DNA from: Opitutia bacterium | GTDB lineage: Bacteria > Verrucomicrobiota > Verrucomicrobiia > Opitutales > Opitutaceae | Reading direction: 5' to 3' | Assembly: GCA_947453695.1 (NCBI GenBank) | Contig: CANGHW010000007.1 | Span: 30,152 to 94,151 of the forward strand | DNA length: 64,000 nt | Shown: one piece after another, positions 39,201 through 46,997 of the stretch | Numbering within the stretch: position 1 is the stretch's first letter | Layout: every line of letters starts with the position of its first letter | Position numbers and translations under genes: made by a program | The notes under the pieces: generated by a model | Told to the model about the DNA's origin: nothing | Database searches by the model: none | Seen by the model: only the letters and a program-made list of their open reading frames with translations

Positions 39201-39437
39201 AGCACCTTTGGCTACCTCTGGCGTTTCAACGGCCGCGCCGTGCAGCTCAATCTCGTGATCAACAACCTGCTCAACGACCGCTCGATCTACTGGACGACCT
39301 CCACCAACGGCACGGCGACCACCGCGCAGCGTCCCCGTGACGGCAACTACAATTCCCCCGCGCGCGAGACCGTGCCTGTCGGCTTCGGCCTGAAGCAGCC
39401 GATCAACTTCAACGTATCGGCCTCGTGGCGGATGTGA
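36216..39437 (+). CDS. TonB-dependent receptor (siderophore-receptor-like plug)
   Basis: A 1073-aa outer-membrane receptor. The signal peptide (about residues 1-27, ending LAAQT) leads straight to a TonB-box/plug region without the regulatory-like Ig domain seen in the other receptors here. The sequence VKLTPFAVSSDRDTGF then LRDTPAAFSVINREFIDAL resembles plug domains of siderophore-type receptors. Residues about 240 onward form a long barrel with many aromatic belt segments, ending NVSASWRM. It lies downstream of the glycoside hydrolase and esterase, so import of the released oligosaccharide is a plausible alternative to iron uptake. Confidence 0.92.
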   Translation: MTNPTRESGRARAVALLLPLLAGALAAQTVPSAPPAAEDDAVKLTPFAVSSDRDTGFAAASSLAGGRLASDLRDTPAAFSVINREFIDALNLTDLQSAANWATGSTFQSDIGTFNFTTFTVRYNTRGVSAGQQLRNFFPVNGDNDSYALERYDFGRGANSIVFGNGSLGGVSSSSTKRARTDRAFQDVKLTAGSFSLMRATIDVNQPVNDKVALRVAGVAQHGLGWREKEFEKRKGVFATTTVRPFKNTVVRLEGEAINREINQPINNLQDQLSGWNGITTFATPAALNGASAAQITALQAQGVARRGANYNVYDPYNGFNAISSYTNEPITLGGGTTATTPIAGFVSGSNAAFGLTNTNLVYAMNVPDERFDILESRSGFRRPSERFSINQDGPLLESTFRDVQLTVEQKLGDFYVELAGDVNKNSNYTNGEQNRGANATYLDLNRVLPNGEPNAHYLQAYGDGNFFRGFRHYDYHNVRAAVAWKKDTRFGNFAINTMVGENKNHYTLSYQWLSLAQGTDTLAWINGTAADVKIRRYWNEKSRPFVDLAGKPIPYYDPNTRTTTTVTPRWVIDHTRFDAESVNDTNYRYGLAALNAKFWKDRIIFLGAVRRDRYQSGSQQMAVNGDYPTDRDPLKPLFKPQAPDDWDSLTYVPVDAQGRALPAAPAITRPRLTGGVRDPRYTQYRFQDDFNAPVLSGYVNTKSVGTVVHLLDWLSPSVNYAESFNPQKAYALLQGGGIIQPTISTGWNYSTRFEFFQRKLDVNLTYYTSEEINNPFTVSGFPFNTLLEATPIGSTADLNKRGVPRFISGSDLQDRIASGYEAEITVNVIKGLRLTGSVSLPKVYGANAYQLTRAYVEKNRENFKLIVQDVGGKVDANNVATVDPTIPANQLSPDTNTAVAAYNTIFTAYNNLNIARTTGTNQPLYKLFGDYTVQEGKAKGLRLGLGVQYRGREVLGNRGADTIVDPANPTRAIDDPSRSILTPLMSPKGDATVTSTFGYLWRFNGRAVQLNLVINNLLNDRSIYWTTSTNGTATTAQRPRDGNYNSPARETVPVGFGLKQPINFNVSASWRM

Positions 39438-39450
39438 GGGCGCAACCGGC

Positions 39451-39472
39451 GCGACCGTTGACAGCCGGTCGC
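39451..39472 (+). promoter_or_regulatory. Inverted repeat around a TTGACA box upstream of vapB2
   Basis: GCGACCG (39451-39457) and CGGTCGC (39466-39472) form a perfect 7-bp inverted repeat. The loop includes TTGACA (39458-39463). It ends 19 bp before the antitoxin ATG. It could be the toxin-antitoxin autoregulatory operator over the -35 box. It lacks a T-tract, so a terminator for the preceding receptor gene is less likely. Confidence 0.5.
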
Positions 39473-39491
39473 GTAGCTACAACGTGCTCAC

Positions 39492-39701
39492 ATGGCCACC
39501 ATCACGGCGAAAGTCTTCCAAGCAGGTAATTCCAAGGCGCTGCGTCTGCCCCGCGGACTGAAGGTGAAGGCGAAGTCGTATGAGGTCACGCCGACGGCCA
39601 CGGGCTTCATGGTCGTCGATCCTAAGGCGGAGGCGCGGCGGTTGAAAGCGCTGCAGGCGCTCTGGGGGGCGGCCCCGGATTTTCCTGATCACACGAAATG
39701 A
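39492..39701 (+). CDS. vapB: AbrB-type antitoxin (VapB-like), second locus
   Basis: A 69-aa antitoxin. The AbrB-like hairpin domain reads TAKVFQAGNSKALRLPRGLK and spans about residues 4-45, with GNS and LP in family positions. The tail (LQALWGAAPDFPDHTK) is the expected toxin-binding segment. Its stop overlaps the toxin start by 4 nt (ATGA), the usual coupling that keeps antitoxin ahead of toxin. Confidence 0.88.
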   Translation: MATITAKVFQAGNSKALRLPRGLKVKAKSYEVTPTATGFMVVDPKAEARRLKALQALWGAAPDFPDHTK

Positions 39702-40114
39702 TCTTCCTGCCGGACACGAATGTGTTCTCCCGGTATCTGCGCGGGCGGACCGTGGATGAGCCGCTCCGGCTGCGATTGGAACGATCATTGGTCGACTGCC
39801 GCCTGTCGGCCATCGTGGTGATGGAGCTGGAATACGGCGCGGCGAAACGACCGGAAGTGGCGACCTTTCGCGACCGGATCGTGAGCCTGAGGAAGGTGTT
39901 TCCCCGCGTGGAGGCGTTCGATGAGGCGGCGGCGCACCGTGCCGGATTTGTGCGCGCCTTTCTCGCCAACTTGAAACCCAACGCCCAACCCATCGGGGCG
40001 TATGATGTCCTGCTCGCGGGGCACGCGCTGGCGTTGCACGCGGTGTTCGTCACGAACAACACGCAGGAGTTTTCGCGGGTGCCGGGACTGCAGGTCGAGG
40101 ATTGGCAGGGCTGA
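39698..40114 (+). CDS. vapC: PIN-domain ribonuclease toxin (VapC family), second locus
   Basis: A 138-aa PIN toxin of the FitB/VapC kind. Active-site acids are D6 (FLPDTNVFSRYL), E43 (VVMELEYGAAK) and D103 (IGAYDVLLAGHAL). The fourth position lies in FVTNNTQEF, where N replaces the aspartate that many relatives have; the TNN form is also common. It is unlike the first VapC in sequence, so the two loci are separate acquisitions, not a duplication. The pair is wedged between a TonB receptor and a sialidase-fold gene. Confidence 0.9.
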   Translation: MIFLPDTNVFSRYLRGRTVDEPLRLRLERSLVDCRLSAIVVMELEYGAAKRPEVATFRDRIVSLRKVFPRVEAFDEAAAHRAGFVRAFLANLKPNAQPIGAYDVLLAGHALALHAVFVTNNTQEFSRVPGLQVEDWQG

Positions 40115-40123
40115 GGGCCGACC

Positions 40124-41467
40124 ATGGCACGTGTTCCTATCGCGCTCGCATGTGCGCTCGGGCTGGCGATGGCGGGCGCAGCCCCGGCGGCGGATGCACC
40201 GTTCGCGCCGCGGCCGCAGGAGATCCGTCGTGAGTTGCTTCTCGCCTCGCCGCGAGCGGGTGTGGCGGTGCTGGCGGCGAGCTACTCGGCGCGGCCGGCG
40301 GGCGGAGAGTTGATTTCGCTGCACCAGTTCATGTCCCGCTCCGACACCGTTGACGTGGCCTTCCTGCGCACCTCGCCAGACCACGGGCGGACGTGGAGTG
40401 CGCCCGTGGCCGTGCCCACGCTCGAGGTGCGGGCCGGGGGAAAATTTCGCCGGGCCTTGCGCGGTGCCGTCGCCGATCCACGCACGGGCCGGCTCGTGCG
40501 GTTTCAAATCGAGGGATTGCTGCCGACCGACGATCCGCTCGAAGGCATGCGCCAGTGGTATGTGACCTATCAGGTCTCGGCGGATGCCGGCCACACGTGG
40601 CTGGTCAACGAGCAGATCATCCAGCGCGGGGCGGAATTTTCGCCAACGCACCCGTTGCCCGGCGTGTGGATCGGGAAGAACTGCGTGATGGTCGGCGACG
40701 TCGCCTCGGTGCCGCTCGTGCTCGCCGACGGCACGTTGCTCCTGCCGGTGATCATTTCGCCGCGCGGCCCGGACGGCACGTATTTCAATCCGGGCGGTGG
40801 TTACACCTACACGGATGCGGCGGTGCTGCGCGGACGCTGGCGAGATGAGCGGCAGGTGCGGGCCGGGAGCGGCCCGGCCGACCTGCGGATCGATTGGGAG
40901 TTGTCCGACGTGGTGAAGGGCGATCCGGCGCGATCGACCCGCGGCCTGGACGAGCCGACCGTGGCGCCGTTGGCCGACGGGCGCCTGTTGATGGTGCTGC
41001 GCGGGTCAAACGGCGGGAAACCCGAGCTCCCGGGCCGGCGCTGGGCCGCGTGGTCGGGCGATGGCGGCCGCACGTGGACGCCGCCCGATCCGTGGACCTA
41101 CGCGGATGGCGGCGACTTCTTCTCTCCCAGCGCCTGCTCGCAACTCGTGCCACACTCCTCCGGCCGGCTCTTCTGGATCGGCAACATCGTGCCGGTGAAT
41201 CCCACGGGCAACCAGCCGCGCACGCCGCTGGTGATCGGCGAAGTGGACGGGAAGAGCGGCCGGCTGCGCCGCGAGACGGTGCGCGTGATCGACGAGCGGA
41301 AGGCGGGCGATAGCCCCTTGCTGGCACTGTCGAATTTCTCCGCACGCGAAGACCGAGAGACCGGCGAGATCGTGGTCAACCTGAGCCGCTTATTTGAGCG
41401 CTCCCCGCCTGATCCCAACCGCGATTGGACCGCAGACGCGTGGTTGTATCGGGTGCCGGTGAAGTGA
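40124..41467 (+). CDS. Exported sialidase-fold (BNR) protein
   Basis: A 447-aa protein with signal peptide (MARVPIALACALGLAMAGAA). It has at least three Asp-boxes (SPDHGRTW, SADAGHTW, SGDGGRTW) of a six-blade propeller and the segments RGLDEPTVAPLADGRLLMVL and SPSACSQLVPHSSGRLFWIG. This fits the exo-alpha-sialidase/BNR family and may be catalytic, since arginines and a D/E pair are available. The substrate cannot be fixed, and it may be a non-sialic-acid glycoside. It follows vapC by 9 bp but is unlikely to belong to that module functionally. Confidence 0.82.
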   Translation: MARVPIALACALGLAMAGAAPAADAPFAPRPQEIRRELLLASPRAGVAVLAASYSARPAGGELISLHQFMSRSDTVDVAFLRTSPDHGRTWSAPVAVPTLEVRAGGKFRRALRGAVADPRTGRLVRFQIEGLLPTDDPLEGMRQWYVTYQVSADAGHTWLVNEQIIQRGAEFSPTHPLPGVWIGKNCVMVGDVASVPLVLADGTLLLPVIISPRGPDGTYFNPGGGYTYTDAAVLRGRWRDERQVRAGSGPADLRIDWELSDVVKGDPARSTRGLDEPTVAPLADGRLLMVLRGSNGGKPELPGRRWAAWSGDGGRTWTPPDPWTYADGGDFFSPSACSQLVPHSSGRLFWIGNIVPVNPTGNQPRTPLVIGEVDGKSGRLRRETVRVIDERKAGDSPLLALSNFSAREDRETGEIVVNLSRLFERSPPDPNRDWTADAWLYRVPVK

Positions 41468-41555
41468 AAGGAAATCCGCGCTGGGTGGGATGTCGTAGGT
41501 CCGTTGATCAAACCCCTCGTCTTGCCTCCGGTGCTCTGTCGTTACTTCTTCGGGT

Positions 41556-41990
41556 ATGAACTATGAAAACTTGATTCATCTGGATGCCGAAGACCTTGCC
41601 GAGGGTGGAATTCGGCGCGCGTATACCACGCTCGAAGCCTCGTTGCGGCAACTCGGGGTGACGCCTGATGAAATCGAGGAATTTTTGGACGACAGTGAGC
41701 CCTCCTACCGAGTTCGCCACCGTGGGGTCGACTATCCGATCTACGGCGGTGGCTTGCCCGACGATATGGGCGAAAGCTGGGGGCGGGCTGCCCATGCGTT
41801 GTTCACGATTGTCAACACGCAGTTGGGCGCGCGCGACGTGAAGTTCTACGCCATTAATGGCGGCAATGATCTGAGCGGCATGTTTCTCACCGCCAGCGAA
41901 ATGCAGGCGGCGAGAAAGGAACTGCCGAACAAATCAGATTGGCCCTATCTCCCCATTAACGAAGCACCGAGCTTCGGCATGTTCTGGTAG
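41556..41990 (+). CDS. Orphan 144-aa cytoplasmic protein
   Basis: A compact acidic protein with no signal peptide or membrane helix. N-terminal helices (LDAEDLAEGGIRRAYTTLEA, then LGVTPDEIEEFLDD) lead into a mixed region with YRVRHRGVDYPIYGGG, HALFTIVNTQL and DVKFYAINGGNDLSGMFLT. It ends in PSFGMFW. I do not recognise a family. Size and composition resemble immunity or small accessory proteins, but nothing proves that. Its DNA looks less GC-rich than the surrounding genes. It converges with the esterase at 42012. Confidence 0.65.
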   Translation: MNYENLIHLDAEDLAEGGIRRAYTTLEASLRQLGVTPDEIEEFLDDSEPSYRVRHRGVDYPIYGGGLPDDMGESWGRAAHALFTIVNTQLGARDVKFYAINGGNDLSGMFLTASEMQAARKELPNKSDWPYLPINEAPSFGMFW

Positions 41991-42011
41991 GAAGCCCGCA
42001 GGGCCTAGGTG

Positions 42012-43118
42012 TTACTTCAGCACCGCGTCGAGCAGCGCGTAAGCGGTTTCACGCTGGGCGTCGGGGAAGTCGTGCTCGCTGTCGGGGTGGGCGACGGTCA
42101 GGCGGGCGGCGGCGTGGTGCAGGGTGTAGACTTCGCGGGCGGCGGCGAGGCAGCGGTCGACGGACTGCCAGGAAAAATTGGCGTCGCGGAGCGGGGCGTT
42201 GACGAAGACCGGGCGCGGGGCGAGGGCGCCGAGGATTTCGTGGAAATCGTAGGGAATCTCGACGAGGCGGCCGGCGTAGTCGGCGAGGCGCGGCATGTAG
42301 CGATCCTGGCACCAGCCCTTGCCGTATTTCCAGACGGACGGATTGCCGGCGTAGTAGTCGAGGTAGGAGTCGAAGCCGCAGCTTGAAATAATGACGGAGA
42401 GGCGCGGCTCGAAGACGGCCGTGTAGAGGGAATTGTGCCCGCCGAGGGAGTGGCCGATGGCGCCGAAGCCGGCGGAGGTTTTCACAAATGGCAACGCGGC
42501 GAGGAGGTCGAGGGCGCGGGTATTGTCCCAGATGGCTTTCATCGTGCCGCTGGCGTAGCCGAGGCCTTTCAGGTCGGGCGCGTAGTCCGCGAGGTGGGGA
42601 TAGGCAGGCGCGAGGGTCACGTAGCCGCGGGCGGCGAGTTCGCTGGCGTATTGGCGGTTGGGCTTGCCGCCGAGTCCGACCACGACGCCGGCGCCGGCGG
42701 TCTGATCGGTGGGGTGGAGGCAGAGGACCGCAGGGAAGGTGCGAGCGGTGGCAGTGAGCGCGGCCTTGGGCAGGCAGAGGAAGGCGGGCGTGCGGCTACC
42801 GGGTTCGGATTGGTAGGTGAGGCGGCGGATGACGTAGGTGCCGCGATCGATCTCCTCCTCAATGCGCACATCGAGCGGGACACGTTTGGGCGAGGTGGCG
42901 CCGGGGAAGGCGCCCATGACGGTCTCCATGCCGCGGACGATTTCGGCGCGGCGCGCCTGCCAATCGGCGGTGGAGCGCGCGGGGACGGTGGCGCCCGCGG
43001 CGTCGTGCCGGAGCAGGAGATTTTCGCGCGGGAGACGGGCGGGCTCGGCGGCGTGGGTAAAGGCGGCGAGGGCGAACGTGCTCAGCGCGAGCAACGAAAG
43101 GCGGGCGGCGAGGGGCAT
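42012..43118 (-). CDS. Exported alpha/beta hydrolase (dienelactone-hydrolase/acetyl-xylan-esterase-like)
   Basis: A 368-aa hydrolase with signal peptide (MPLAARLSLLALSTFALAAF). The core has a TYVIRRLTYQSEPG strand region, AVLCLHPTDQ (oxyanion side), nucleophile motif GAIGHSLGGHNS, and late residues in PVFVNAPLRDANFSW and HPDSEHDFP as acid and histidine. The pattern is that of large secreted esterases associated with glycan breakdown. It lies 61 bp downstream of the fucose-isomerase-like gene and is likely in its operon. Confidence 0.88.
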   Translation of the reverse strand: MPLAARLSLLALSTFALAAFTHAAEPARLPRENLLLRHDAAGATVPARSTADWQARRAEIVRGMETVMGAFPGATSPKRVPLDVRIEEEIDRGTYVIRRLTYQSEPGSRTPAFLCLPKAALTATARTFPAVLCLHPTDQTAGAGVVVGLGGKPNRQYASELAARGYVTLAPAYPHLADYAPDLKGLGYASGTMKAIWDNTRALDLLAALPFVKTSAGFGAIGHSLGGHNSLYTAVFEPRLSVIISSCGFDSYLDYYAGNPSVWKYGKGWCQDRYMPRLADYAGRLVEIPYDFHEILGALAPRPVFVNAPLRDANFSWQSVDRCLAAAREVYTLHHAAARLTVAHPDSEHDFPDAQRETAYALLDAVLK

Positions 43119-43179
43119 GGCGGAGCGTCGCGCACTCCGCCAGCCGGTTCCAAGCTCGAATCTGCGAAGGTTCGAATCC

Positions 43180-44802
43180 TTACAACGCCTTACCGTCGGC
43201 CTTCGTGCCGCAGACGCAGACTTCGAGGCCGAGTTCGGCGGCGAGGGCGGCTTTGGCGTAGAGGGCGAGGTCGGCTTCCTTGGCGCTGTGCGCGTAGGCG
43301 ACTTGGATGTGGTTGGCCTTGTGGCGGGCCATCATCTGGTCGCGCGAGACGCCGTAGGTGACCGCGTGCATGATTGGCCATTGCACGGTCGTCTCTTTCC
43401 AGCGGCGTTCGGTCTCGGCTTGGGGCAGGGAGATGACCTTGGCGCGGCCGAGGTCCATCTTGAGTTTGCCGTCGGCCACGAAGATGCGGCTCCAGACGAT
43501 TTCGCCGGGCTTCGCGACGCCGCGGACCGTGCCGCCGCCGAGGCGGAAATACATCGGAGGCTGGCGGAGCGAGTCGGTGCCGGCGTAGCCATCGATGTGG
43601 TGGGCGGGCGGCGCGCTGCCGGAGATGAGGAAGACCCAGACGTAGTCGGAGGTCGTGCCGCTGGCATCGGGGGCGCCCCAACGCAGATCGTGGAGCGTGT
43701 TTTCGACGGGCTGACCGAGGGCGGTGTGGACGCGGTTGGTGAGGAGGCCGTCAAGGCCGGCGCATTCGTCGACCTCGTTGAAATGGGTGAGCGGCTGGCC
43801 GGGGCGGATGACCTGACCGGCGGCGTTTTTGACGGGCGGGCGATCGCTGTTGTTGAGGATACCCTCGACGAGGTCGCTGGCGGGCAGGAGGTCCTTGAGT
43901 CCCTGCTGGTATTGGATGCCGATGGACTCGCAGCCGAACTCATCGGCAATGCGGAGGGCGGCGACGTAGGTTTTGCACTGCCAGAGGACCTGCGCCTCGG
44001 TGAGCTCGGTGGCTTCGTCGGTGCCGAGGTGGAACTTCATGCCCTTCTTGCACAACCACTGGTAGACCGCCTGGGCCTCGTCGTCGCTGACCTGCGTGGC
44101 GCCGTAGTAGAGGGCGGATTGCGAGAGACGCTCCTTGTAGACGCCGGTCGAGAAGAGAAGTTCGTCGGGGATGATGGCGTTATACATGCCCATGCAGCCT
44201 TCGTCGAAGATGCCCATGATGGATTTCCGGCGGCGCAGATCGGCGGCGATTTTCCGGGCGAGGGCGCGGGCCCGGGGCGGAACGGTGGCCTTGGCGAGCG
44301 GCTTGACGTGGGCGGTTTTGTGCTTGGCGACGCCGGTGGAGAGCCAGGACTTCAGGCCGGTGAGGAAATACTCGTCGGTGAAATCTTCGCTCCAGAGCGT
44401 GGAGTATTTGACGCCGGCCTTGGTGAGCGAGCCGTTGAGGTTCAACATGCCGACGAGGCCGGGCCAGGTGCCGGACCAATTGGCCACAGTGAGGATCGGC
44501 GCCTGATGGGAGATGAGGCCGGCGAGGAGGTGGTGGGAATATTGCCAGACCGCCTCGGCGACGATGAGCGGAGTCTTGGGATCGATACCGGCGAAGACCG
44601 CCATGCCCTCCTTCTGCGAACTGATAAAACCGTGCTTTTGCGCGGCCTTGTAGGGATGGGCGCGGACGAGTTTGTAGCCGAGCTTCGCCACGGCGGCGGC
44701 GAGGGTTTGCTCCATCGCGTGTTGGGCGGGCCAGCAGACTTCGTTGGCGGATTGGCGGAGGTCGCCGTTGGCGACGAGGAGGATGGTTTTGGATTTGGCC
44801 AT
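43180..44802 (-). CDS. L-fucose/L-arabinose isomerase family protein
   Basis: A 540-aa protein related to L-fucose isomerase (COG2407). These enzymes interconvert aldoses and ketoses with a metal bound by Glu, Asp and His. Visible segments are [54 protein letters not shown] (family Glu region), [14 protein letters not shown] (Glu/Asp) and a C-terminal [10 protein letters not shown] (His). The protein is cytoplasmic and the sugar is not determinable. It is divergent from an AraC regulator across 146 bp that holds repeated GCGCAAT sites. Confidence 0.8.
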   Translation of the reverse strand: MAKSKTILLVANGDLRQSANEVCWPAQHAMEQTLAAAVAKLGYKLVRAHPYKAAQKHGFISSQKEGMAVFAGIDPKTPLIVAEAVWQYSHHLLAGLISHQAPILTVANWSGTWPGLVGMLNLNGSLTKAGVKYSTLWSEDFTDEYFLTGLKSWLSTGVAKHKTAHVKPLAKATVPPRARALARKIAADLRRRKSIMGIFDEGCMGMYNAIIPDELLFSTGVYKERLSQSALYYGATQVSDDEAQAVYQWLCKKGMKFHLGTDEATELTEAQVLWQCKTYVAALRIADEFGCESIGIQYQQGLKDLLPASDLVEGILNNSDRPPVKNAAGQVIRPGQPLTHFNEVDECAGLDGLLTNRVHTALGQPVENTLHDLRWGAPDASGTTSDYVWVFLISGSAPPAHHIDGYAGTDSLRQPPMYFRLGGGTVRGVAKPGEIVWSRIFVADGKLKMDLGRAKVISLPQAETERRWKETTVQWPIMHAVTYGVSRDQMMARHKANHIQVAYAHSAKEADLALYAKAALAAELGLEVCVCGTKADGKAL

Positions 44803-44831
44803 GGCGGGGAGGAGGGGCGGAAAGCCCGTGG

Positions 44832-44904
44832 ATTGCGCCCTCGCGGGACGCTGCGCAATGTCAAATTGGGCCTAGACAAAATCGCCCGCGTCCGGCCGCG
44901 CAAT
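44832..44904. promoter_or_regulatory. Putative AraC binding sites (GCGCAAT repeats) and -35 box
   Basis: The heptamer GCGCAAT occurs at 44853-44859 and 44898-44904, with the reverse complement ATTGCGC at 44832-44838. The first two form an inverted repeat with a 14-bp spacer. On the minus strand TTGACA (44864-44859) abuts the repeat and could be the -35 of the isomerase-like gene. Location between the divergent isomerase and AraC genes supports a role as operator. The -10 is not clear. Confidence 0.45.
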
Positions 44905-44948
44905 TCGGCTCGAAAAGACGAAGGACGCGGCCCACGGTGGGCGGCGAC

Positions 44949-45830
44949 ATGGACAAAATCGGCCGACACGATACTTCCGCCCTGCTCTCCCAACAGGTGA
45001 GCGGAGCGCGGTATTTCTTCCTGAATCTTGCCCCCAATCCGAAGGAGCAATTGACGCTCGTGATGGGCGGTCGGGAGCGCTGCAACCCGGACTATGTGGT
45101 GTTGCGGCGGGCGTTTCCGTTTCACGTCCTGGAGTATGTGGTGTCCGGGCGCGGCACGGTGCGGCTCGATCGCCGGCAGCATGAGTTGGGGCCGGGCATG
45201 TTGTTTGCCTATGCGCCGACGACGGACTGCGAGATTCACACCGATCCGAAGGATCCGATGGTTAAATATTTTCTTTCGTTTAGCGGCGCGGGCGTGCCGT
45301 TGCGGCTGCGGCGCTGTGGGGTGCCCCTCGGACGGGCGCGTCAGCTCGCGGCGCACGCCGAGGTGACGAGTGTGCTCGAGGACCTCGTGCGCGAAGGCCA
45401 GCGCTCCGGCGCGCTCGCCCCGCGCATCTGCGCGGCGCTCTTCGACCTGCTGCTCCTGAAGATCGAGGACAATGCGACCCTCGCACCGCACGCGAGCGAA
45501 CCGGCGCGCGAGGCGTTTCTCCGCTGCAAAGCCCTGATCGACGCGCAGGCGGAGCGCCTGATGACGCTGGAAGAGATCGCCCGGGCGGCGGCGGTCGAAG
45601 CCTCGAGCGTGTGCCGGTGGTTCCGACGTTACCAGGGCACGAGCCCCTACCAATACTTGCTGCGGCGGAAGATGAACATCGCGGCCGAGCACCTTGTGGA
45701 AAACGGCGGCCTCGTGAAGGAGGCGGCGCAGCGCGTGGGGTTTGCCGACCCTTATCATTTTTCGCGGGCCTTCAAGTCCGTGCACGGCGTGGCCCCGCGT
45801 GCGCTCTTGCACTACCGGCCGGCAAACTAG
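44949..45830 (+). CDS. AraC family transcriptional regulator
   Basis: A 293-aa regulator. Residues about 10-150 form a cupin-like effector domain (FHVLEYVVSGRGTVRLDRRQ, LGPGMLFAYAPTTDCEIHTD). The C-terminal about 100 residues contain two helix-turn-helix units of the AraC/XylS type (MTLEEIARAAAVEASSVCRW, then GLVKEAAQRVGFADPYHFSR and FKSVHGVAPRALL). It probably binds a sugar and activates the divergent isomerase/esterase operon and perhaps the epimerase 19 bp downstream. The ATG at 44949 is favoured over a GTG 12 bp upstream. Confidence 0.93.
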   Translation: MDKIGRHDTSALLSQQVSGARYFFLNLAPNPKEQLTLVMGGRERCNPDYVVLRRAFPFHVLEYVVSGRGTVRLDRRQHELGPGMLFAYAPTTDCEIHTDPKDPMVKYFLSFSGAGVPLRLRRCGVPLGRARQLAAHAEVTSVLEDLVREGQRSGALAPRICAALFDLLLLKIEDNATLAPHASEPAREAFLRCKALIDAQAERLMTLEEIARAAAVEASSVCRWFRRYQGTSPYQYLLRRKMNIAAEHLVENGGLVKEAAQRVGFADPYHFSRAFKSVHGVAPRALLHYRPAN

Positions 45831-45849
45831 TTTCCTGCTCGTTCTCACC

Positions 45850-46941
45850 ATGGCCTTCGCCACGACCTCCATCCGCTCTGTCCACATCGCACCGCTCGAC
45901 ATTCCCCTGTTTGAGCCCTTTGGCATTTCGGGCGGGGCGCAGGCGGCGGCCAACAATGTGCTGGTGACGCTCGAACTCGCCGACGGCACCGTGGGCTATG
46001 GCGAGGGCGCGCCGTTGCCGGCCTACAACGGTGAGACGCAGGCGCAGACGTTGCGTGTGCTCGAGGGTGCGCGACACTGGCTCGAGGGCTACGTGGTGAA
46101 GGACTGGCGCTGGCTGGCGCATGAGTTTCGCGGCCGGGGCGGGGCGTGGTGCGGGTCGGCGCAATGCGCCTTCGAAATCGCACTCCTCGATGCGCTCACG
46201 AAGCAGGCCAGACAGCCCATGGGGAAATTTTTCGGCGGCGCCGGCACGGGCCTCGAGACCGACATGACGGTCACGACGGGCACGCCGGCCCAGGCGGCGG
46301 AGAACGCACGGGCGATCCGGCAGCGCGGCATCCGCATGATCAAGGTGAAGGTCGGCGGCAAACTGGGTCCGGCACACGATCTCGAGCGGATCTACGCGAT
46401 CCACGACGTGGCGCCCGACTCGCCCTTGATCCTCGATGGTAACGCGGGCGTCTCGCGCGCGGCGGCCAGCGAACTCGTGCGCGGGCTGAAGGCACGGGGC
46501 ATCACGCCGGCGCTCCTCGAGCAATGGCTCGCGAAAGACGATCTCGCCGGGGCGCGATCGCTGGCCGAAGAAAGCGGCTGGCTCGTGTGCGCCGACGAGA
46601 GTGTGACGAGCGCCGACGATGCACGGCGCGTCGTGGCGGAGCGCGCGGGCGGCGCCATCAATATCAAGATCATGAAGGCCGGACTCGCGGCGGCGCTCGA
46701 TATCGCGGCGGTGGCGAAGGCCGCGAATTTTGAGCTCATGATCGGCGGCAACGTCGAATCGATTCTCGCGATGACGATGTCGGCGTGTTTCGCGGCCGGG
46801 CAGGGCGGATTCCGCTTCGCGGACCTCGATACGCCGTTTTTCCTCGCGGAAAATCCCTTCGAGGGCGGCTACGCAATCACCGGCGGGCAGATCTCGATCG
46901 CCCATATCACGGCGGGCCACGGAGTGACGCCGAAGAAGTAA
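45850..46941 (+). CDS. Dipeptide epimerase (L-Ala-D/L-Glu epimerase type)
   Basis: A 363-aa enolase-superfamily enzyme. Active-site residues are readable: K165-x-K167 (MIKVKVGG), metal ligands D196 (LDGN), E224 (LEQW) and D249 (CADES), and K273 (NIKIMKAG). Spacings between K167, D196, E224, D249 and K273 equal those in the Bacillus subtilis enzyme. A DxD motif (D325, D327 in FADLDTPFF), which in this family holds the dipeptide amino group, is also present. The role is epimerisation of murein-type or other dipeptides. It is separated by 19 bp from the AraC gene. Confidence 0.9.
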   Translation: MAFATTSIRSVHIAPLDIPLFEPFGISGGAQAAANNVLVTLELADGTVGYGEGAPLPAYNGETQAQTLRVLEGARHWLEGYVVKDWRWLAHEFRGRGGAWCGSAQCAFEIALLDALTKQARQPMGKFFGGAGTGLETDMTVTTGTPAQAAENARAIRQRGIRMIKVKVGGKLGPAHDLERIYAIHDVAPDSPLILDGNAGVSRAAASELVRGLKARGITPALLEQWLAKDDLAGARSLAEESGWLVCADESVTSADDARRVVAERAGGAINIKIMKAGLAAALDIAAVAKAANFELMIGGNVESILAMTMSACFAAGQGGFRFADLDTPFFLAENPFEGGYAITGGQISIAHITAGHGVTPKK

Positions 46942-46959
46942 GGCGCAGGATGGCGAAGC

Positions 46960-46981
46960 AGGGCGGAGCTACCTCCGCCCT
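46960..46981. terminator. Hairpin between convergent epimerase and BON lipoprotein genes
   Basis: A 9-bp perfect stem (AGGGCGGAG with CTCCGCCCT, 4-base loop ctac) sits in the 56-bp gap between two convergent stops. There is no T-tract on either side, so it is a possible bidirectional terminator or simply a convergent-gene hairpin. Confidence 0.45.
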
Positions 46982-46997
46982 CATCGCGCGGCGGCGA

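Noticed and set aside
42838..45000. A 720-codon open frame spanning the isomerase-like gene antisense
   Set aside because: Codon artefact of GC-rich DNA. The opposite strand encodes a recognisable isomerase-family protein.
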